From contig CAZMBM010000008.1 of assembly GCA_964564475.1 (NCBI GenBank), positions 1 to 31,908 of the forward strand: 31,908 nucleotides of DNA, read 5' to 3'. Both the position numbers and the translations under genes were made by a program. Source of the stretch: CG1-02-35-72 sp964564475 (GTDB lineage: Bacteria; Bacteroidota; Bacteroidia; Flavobacteriales; Flavobacteriaceae). Below the pieces are notes generated by a model. That model was not told the origin of the DNA, searched no databases, and saw nothing but the letters and a program-made list of their open reading frames with translations. Of the stretch, positions 31,859-31,908 are shown one piece after another; the stretch's first letter is position 1, and each line of letters opens with the position of its first letter.

Positions 31859-31908
31859 ATTTGCTTCAAAGCTAATAATAGTACAGCCTACAGAAGTTTT
31901 TACCAACT

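Noticed and set aside
1..31908. CRISPR arrays, insertion sequences and rRNA genes
   Set aside because: No regularly spaced repeats, transposase motifs or rRNA-like stretches were seen on either strand outside the gap.

Overview
The window looks like a chromosomal piece of a Bacteroidota genome, most likely a member of the Flavobacteriia. The DNA is AT-rich. Several genes are preceded by the flavobacterial sigma-factor -7 motif TAnnTTTG, and most starts lack an obvious Shine-Dalgarno sequence. Envelope proteins are abundant, and the protein families are typical of the group (DUF2891 lipoprotein, HExxH metalloprotease with long C-terminal part, DCC-family protein, PqqD plus ATP-grasp). A run of exactly 100 N at 16107-16206 is a scaffold gap of unknown true length.

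Layout. (A) 1-7000: the tail of a DinB-like protein, then a tight six-gene + strand cluster: a PqqD-like protein, an ATP-grasp ligase, a PLP fold-III decarboxylase, a urea-transporter/M23-peptidase fusion, an outer-membrane barrel with TPR-like N-terminus, and a periplasmic TPR protein. This is the best candidate for an undescribed system; it resembles a small-molecule or peptide-tailoring pathway joined to an envelope module. (B) 7159-7440: a cold-shock protein with promoter and terminator. (C) 7445-10643: pcm on the minus strand, then a Gfo/Idh/MocA dehydrogenase, a 3-hydroxybutyryl-CoA dehydrogenase and a PagL-like outer-membrane protein on the plus strand. (D) 10650-15516, minus strand: a coiled-coil hypothetical protein and a four-gene MacAB-type exporter operon (ATPase, two paralogous permeases, membrane-fusion protein). 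(E) 15613-16295: a DCC-family protein, then a promoter running into the gap and a protein tail emerging from it. (F) 16296-20241: a dicarboxylate/amino-acid symporter, a small membrane protein, an APC-family amino-acid permease and an exported MsrA.

(G) 20315-20511, between msrA and the next operon, is a compact element with a 10-bp closing inverted repeat, two hairpins and an H-type pseudoknot. It looks like a structured RNA that I cannot assign to a family. (H) 20521-30004 is an eight-gene minus-strand operon, transcribed from DUF2891 lipoprotein to Nramp-like transporter, pxpA, pxpB, pxpC, zinc metalloprotease, threonine aldolase and M28 peptidase. It reads as a peptide/amino-acid scavenging unit: two exported peptidases release peptides and amino acids, PxpABC opens 5-oxoproline to glutamate, and the Nramp-like protein lacks the metal-binding motifs and is more likely an importer of an organic substrate. 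(I) 30087-31812: prfB without its programmed frameshift, then a HAD-family phosphatase, and a promoter for a gene beyond the window.
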